From Prochlorococcus sp. AG-315-I14 (GTDB taxonomy: Bacteria > Cyanobacteriota > Cyanobacteriia > PCC-6307 > Cyanobiaceae), in contig QBWF01000004.1 of assembly GCA_003283665.1 (NCBI GenBank), positions 1 to 59,818 on the forward strand: a stretch of DNA of 59,818 bases. Direction: 5' to 3'. Below the pieces are notes generated by a model, which was given only the letters and a program-made list of their open reading frames with translations, had not been told where the DNA came from and did no database searches. The translations under genes and the position numbers were made by a program. This document shows positions 56,179 to 59,818 of this stretch, piece by piece. Within the stretch, counting starts at the first letter, position 1; every line of letters starts with the position of its first letter.

Positions 56179-56931
56179 ATGATCAATTCAATTTCTTCCT
56201 CAATTTTTTCGGAACATCGTCCAATTCAAATAATTCCGTCAGTCCTACCCGCGGACTGGGCAAATATGGGCAAATGCGTAAAAGATCTTGAGGATGCAGG
56301 CGTTGACAGAATTCAATTTGACGTAATGGATGGGAATTTTGTACCTAATCTGACCTTTGGACCTGAAATGATTTCTGCATGCAGGAAGTATTGCAAAGTT
56401 CCATTCGAAACTCAGCTAATGGTGAGTCAATACAACTGTGAAACAATGCTTGAAGGTTATGTAAAGGCAAGTAAGGGTGCTAACGGAGAACCAGGAGTGG
56501 TGATAGCCCATGCTGAAGCAAATATTCATCTTCATCGCATTCTTGGAAAAATTAGACAACTAGGAGGATCACCATCAGTTGCACTAAATCCACATACCCC
56601 TATGGAGATGGTAAAAGATGTCCTAAATATGGTTGATCATGTATTAGTTATGACTGTGAATCCTGGGTTTGGAGGACAAGCTTATATCCCAACAATGTTA
56701 AACAAAATCACTGAGCTAAGAAAAGTAATCATAGAAAAAGGTTACGACATTGACATTGAAGTTGATGGAGGAATTAAAGCAGATTGGTCTCTTTCTCAGT
56801 GCTGTGCCGCAGGTGCAAATTGTTTCATAGCAGGAAGTGGTATGTTTGCCTATCCAACACTTAAAGAAGGTTGCGATGCCCTGAGAGAAGTAGCAAAGGA
56901 TGCACAAAAAGGAAAAATCTTACAGAAATAA
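56179..56931 (+). CDS. rpe: Ribulose-phosphate 3-epimerase
   Basis: 250 residues. It interconverts ribulose and xylulose 5-phosphate in the Calvin cycle and oxidative pentose pathway. Motifs: IIPSVLPADWANMG, FDVMDGNFVPNLTFGP with metal-binding His/Asp equivalents, VMTVNPGFGGQAYI, and VDGGIKADWS, then AGSGMF. Divergent from glpX across 200 bp, so the two Calvin-cycle genes may share a regulatory region. It converges on ccsA with 9 bp between. Confidence 0.96.
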   Translation: MINSISSSIFSEHRPIQIIPSVLPADWANMGKCVKDLEDAGVDRIQFDVMDGNFVPNLTFGPEMISACRKYCKVPFETQLMVSQYNCETMLEGYVKASKGANGEPGVVIAHAEANIHLHRILGKIRQLGGSPSVALNPHTPMEMVKDVLNMVDHVLVMTVNPGFGGQAYIPTMLNKITELRKVIIEKGYDIDIEVDGGIKADWSLSQCCAAGANCFIAGSGMFAYPTLKEGCDALREVAKDAQKGKILQK

Positions 56932-56940
56932 TTAATTAAA

Positions 56941-57888
56941 TCAAGAGTCAAAAAACCAACCATAACTATGCAAACCAATACCTAGTAAATTAACGCCAAT
57001 ATAACAAACTATAATCACAAAAAAGCCTGCTATAGCAACAATAGCAGGCTTTTTCCCTTGCCATCCCTTTGTCAGCCTAGTGTGCAAATAAGCCGCATAA
57101 ACCAACCAACAGATCAGGGCCCAGGTTTCCTTTGGATCCCAACTCCACCAACTACCCCAAGCCTCATTGGCCCATACAGCACCACTTATCAAACCAACTG
57201 TCAACAACAAAAAACCTGCTGTTATTGCTCGATAACTTAATGAATCAAGTTGTTCGGCATTTGTCATGTTAATTGGTTCAATTATATTTAATTGTTCATT
57301 CTCATTATTGAAAAATATATCTGAAGATTGTCTAAATCCACCAGACCCAATTGAACTATTCCGAATATTAATCTCCTTATTAAAATCAATAAAAAGAACA
57401 CCAAAAGATAGTATCGAGCCAATCAGCAAAGCTGCGTAACTACACATAATCACACTCACGTGCATAATTAACCAACTAGACCTAAGTGCGGGTACTAAAG
57501 GCGAAGATGATTGCAAGTTCTCAGGCAAAGCAAAGCTTGCGAAACCAACACATAACAATGAAACAGGCGTAGCAATTGCAGAGACTATTGGAGATCTCCA
57601 AGCTCGTTCAGCTAAGAGTTGCGTCAAAGTGCACCCCCAGGTCAGAAAACATAGAGATTCATAAAGATTACTAATAGGGAAATGGCCTGATTGCCACCAT
57701 CTCAATATCAATTGACTGGTGAGGAAAAGATTTGCAGCAGCAATCAAAAGCCTTGAGACCGAAGAGTTCCTATTACCAGCAACCGACCAAAAAGATATAG
57801 GAAGTGCAATTAATAAAAACAAAAAAGCAATGAATCCAAGAAATACAACTGGATCAACAGTCAAAATATCGAAATTTGAATCAATCAT
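56941..57888 (-). CDS. ccsA: Cytochrome c biogenesis protein CcsA
   Basis: 315 residues with about eight membrane helices. CcsA (system II) exports heme and attaches it to c-type apocytochromes together with Ccs1. The tryptophan-rich heme-handling signature is [16 protein letters not shown]. The start ATG at 57888 yields [16 protein letters not shown]. It lies 40 bp downstream of the LptF/G gene on the same strand. Ccs1 itself is not in the window. Confidence 0.93.
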   Translation of the reverse strand: MIDSNFDILTVDPVVFLGFIAFLFLLIALPISFWSVAGNRNSSVSRLLIAAANLFLTSQLILRWWQSGHFPISNLYESLCFLTWGCTLTQLLAERAWRSPIVSAIATPVSLLCVGFASFALPENLQSSSPLVPALRSSWLIMHVSVIMCSYAALLIGSILSFGVLFIDFNKEINIRNSSIGSGGFRQSSDIFFNNENEQLNIIEPINMTNAEQLDSLSYRAITAGFLLLTVGLISGAVWANEAWGSWWSWDPKETWALICWLVYAAYLHTRLTKGWQGKKPAIVAIAGFFVIIVCYIGVNLLGIGLHSYGWFFDS

Positions 57889-57928
57889 TGAACGAAAACA
57901 AATTAAAAGGCGTCAAAAATGTCGAGCT

Positions 57929-59116
57929 TCAATTGGATGATTGCTTCAATAAAACACCTCCTCCTAACATAGATATAAAAACAGGAGTCCAAGCAGCAAA
58001 GACAGGATTTATTGTTCCTTTAACCCCTAGAGAACTAAAAGCAAAACTCATTATGTAATAAATAAGAATTAAAATTATACTCAATCCAAAACTCTGACTA
58101 CGACTTCCTCCATTATTTTTCATTGTGCCAAAGCTACAGCCAATCAAAGCAAAAACTATACAAGCAATTGGTAAAGTAAATTTTTCCTGAATTCTGACTT
58201 TAATTCTTCTAGCCTCCTTAATATTTCCACTTTCTTTATATAAATCACTAGCAATTCTTGCTTCAGAAAGGGTCATATCATTAGCATCTTTTGGTAATTG
58301 AGAAATTTTTGATAATTCAGTCCCTAAAGGATAAAGAAAACTTGAGAATCTAGTTCTAGTGTTGCTTCCATCAGGACTCAAAGTTAAAAGGTCGCCATCA
58401 AAGAACTCCCATTTATTTTTACCAATATTCCACATACCTTCTTTAGCCTTCAACATTTGTGTAAATCCTTTTTTAGAAAAATCAATGACAGTTACATCTA
58501 TCATCTTCCCTTTGATAAATTTATAAGCATAAAAAAGATGAGTAACACCTCTTTTCTTATAATTAGAGTTAGGATCGATTATCTCACCTTTTTTTGAAAA
58601 TATAATATCTTCTCCCTGCTCATTAGAAAAAGACTTACCTAAAGAACTTGATAATATTATTTCTGCATTCTTATTAGTATTAGGAACAATATTGTTATTA
58701 AAAACAAAAGTCATTATTGACATGAATACTGCCAAAGTCAACCCAGGCAATATCATCCGATAAGTTGATATCCCGATACTTTTCAATGCTTTAATCTCAC
58801 TATTTTCATTAAGACTTCCATAGGTAAGCAATGTTGTTAACAACATTGCCATTGGGAAGGAAATTACGACAAAACTGGGCAGCTTAAGGAAAAGTATTTG
58901 TAAAGCAACTGAGATAGGAAGACCAAACTCAACAATTTGCCTAACTAAATCAAAAAATACTCCAACTGAAAGAGAAACGACTGTAAATGAAGCAATAGAA
59001 AAAAATAATGGTGGTAATAATTCAAGCAATAACCATCTATCTATTAATGGAATAAAAAACCACTGTCTTACTACTATTTTTTTTACCCTAGACAAAAAAT
59101 AAAACATATTTGACAT
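57929..59116 (-). CDS. LptF/LptG-family permease
   Basis: 395 residues, three N-terminal membrane helices, a beta-rich periplasmic jelly-roll domain (about 130-290) and three C-terminal helices, the YjgP/YjgQ architecture. It is a membrane subunit of the lipopolysaccharide export ABC complex LptBFG. The gene follows lptB by 3 bp, which supports that assignment. LptF and LptG are hard to tell apart by sequence; cyanobacteria often have one. Works with the lpxD product. Confidence 0.88.
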   Translation of the reverse strand: MSNMFYFLSRVKKIVVRQWFFIPLIDRWLLLELLPPLFFSIASFTVVSLSVGVFFDLVRQIVEFGLPISVALQILFLKLPSFVVISFPMAMLLTTLLTYGSLNENSEIKALKSIGISTYRMILPGLTLAVFMSIMTFVFNNNIVPNTNKNAEIILSSSLGKSFSNEQGEDIIFSKKGEIIDPNSNYKKRGVTHLFYAYKFIKGKMIDVTVIDFSKKGFTQMLKAKEGMWNIGKNKWEFFDGDLLTLSPDGSNTRTRFSSFLYPLGTELSKISQLPKDANDMTLSEARIASDLYKESGNIKEARRIKVRIQEKFTLPIACIVFALIGCSFGTMKNNGGSRSQSFGLSIILILIYYIMSFAFSSLGVKGTINPVFAAWTPVFISMLGGGVLLKQSSN

Positions 59117-59119
59117 GAT

Positions 59120-59818
59120 TTACAAGGCAAAAGACTCTCCAAGGTAATGTTGCTTTACAACATTATCCTTAGAGACTTGATTTGAAGTTCCATTTGCAAT
59201 TATTTTCCCTTCACTAAGAATATATGCACGATCTGTTATGGCCAATGTTGCTCTTACATTATGATCTGTAATTAAAATTCCTATATTCTTGATTTTAAGT
59301 CTATTTATTAAATCTTGGATGTCATTAACGGCTATAGGGTCAATACCAGCAAAAGGTTCATCTAAAAGTAAGTATTTAGGTCCAAAGCATCCAACAGCCA
59401 AAGCTCTAGCCACTTCACATCTTCGTCTCTCGCCACCTGACAATTGGAAGCCATATCGATCGAGGAAAGAAGAAAGATTAAATTCGTCAATCAATTCCTC
59501 TCGCCTTTTTCTACATAGCAAGCTGGATAAACCAGAATGAAATAATGCAATATCCAAATTTTCTCTAACTCTGAGATTCCTAAAGATACTTGACTCTTGA
59601 GCTAAATAACCTATGCCCATTTTTACCCTTTTTATCATCGAGTAATCAATAATATTTTCCTGGTCAAGATATATATTTCCGAAATCTGGTTTAATCAAGC
59701 CAATTATCATATTAAAAGTACTTGTTTTTCCTGCTCCATTTGGGCCCAAAAGGCCGACAACTTCTCCTGGATCTACTCTTAAAGTTACATTATTCACGAT
59801 AGATCTTTTGGATAGGGT
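59120..59818 (-). CDS. lptB: LPS export ABC transporter ATP-binding protein, 5'-truncated by window edge
   Basis: The frame runs off the right edge: TLSKRSIVNNVTLRVDPGE leads continuously into the domain, so a GTG at 59797 is internal. Walker A is GPNGAGKTSTFNMIIGL, the signature LSGGERRRCEVARALA, Walker B YLLLDEPFAGIDP, H-loop ITDHNVR. YLAQESSIFRNLRVREN is a characteristic LptB segment. It energises extraction of lipopolysaccharide from the inner membrane with LptF/G, whose gene follows 3 bp downstream. Confidence 0.93.
   Translation of the reverse strand, partial: TLSKRSIVNNVTLRVDPGEVVGLLGPNGAGKTSTFNMIIGLIKPDFGNIYLDQENIIDYSMIKRVKMGIGYLAQESSIFRNLRVRENLDIALFHSGLSSLLCRKRREELIDEFNLSSFLDRYGFQLSGGERRRCEVARALAVGCFGPKYLLLDEPFAGIDPIAVNDIQDLINRLKIKNIGILITDHNVRATLAITDRAYILSEGKIIANGTSNQVSKDNVVKQHYLGESFAL

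Overview
The window is about 60 kb of AT-rich chromosome from a marine picocyanobacterium, almost certainly Prochlorococcus and probably a low-light-adapted lineage. The support is a Pcb chlorophyll a/b antenna gene (19018-20076), a divergent Rieske oxygenase that fits the Prochlorococcus chlorophyllide a oxygenase (15633-16967), a proteobacterial-like phosphoribulokinase typical of alpha-cyanobacteria (38069-38974), many small proteins known only from cyanobacteria (DUF3318, CGLD27, DUF6447, DUF3685, DUF3727), tight gene packing and weak ribosome binding sites. Strain-level placement is not possible from this text alone.

Layout. 1-11.6 kb: the end of chlH, then folP-tpiA-S4 protein on the minus strand, an ABC exporter, carB, and a forward run DUF3318-rsfS-CGLD27-asparaginase. 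11.65-15.6 kb: an accessory-looking stretch. It opens with an initiator tRNA and its terminator, continues with a nearly empty 590-bp spacer holding a perfect 32-bp palindrome, then a family 4 glycosyltransferase, a degenerate second copy of the initiator tRNA, a DUF6165 gene and several very small ORFs. 15.6-23.9 kb: a pigment, antenna and iron region with the Rieske oxygenase, an ABC ATPase lacking a permease, a peroxiredoxin-like protein, pcb, a Crp-family regulator, ferritin, FutC-like iron ATPase and nth.

24-38 kb: housekeeping genes (pgsA, CSP41-like, hisA, a forward block from DUF3685 through ruvX, DUF3727, yqeG, proB, lpxD, leuB, prk). 39.5-52 kb: accD, an oxidoreductase, class I aldolase, purQ-purS, a DnaJ-type zinc-finger microprotein, a CobW GTPase, a pentapeptide protein, upp, ilvD, CIA30 and pgl-gnd. 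52-59.8 kb: glgC, hemA, glpX, rpe, ccsA, an LptF/G permease and the 5'-truncated lptB.

How they work together. The Calvin cycle, the oxidative pentose phosphate pathway and storage metabolism are concentrated here (tpiA, prk, class I aldolase, glpX, rpe, pgl, gnd, glgC). Tetrapyrrole and pigment supply (hemA, chlH, the Rieske oxygenase) sits near the pcb antenna. The most interesting observations are the tRNA remnant bracketing the glycosyltransferase gene, two genes whose conserved N termini have no in-frame ATG/GTG/TTG (yqeG and the pentapeptide protein, the latter at an A8 run), several very small gene candidates, and the clustering of chlorophyll b and iron functions. I saw no CRISPR array, insertion sequence, prophage or recognisable integrase. 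No completely new defence or mobile system could be supported.
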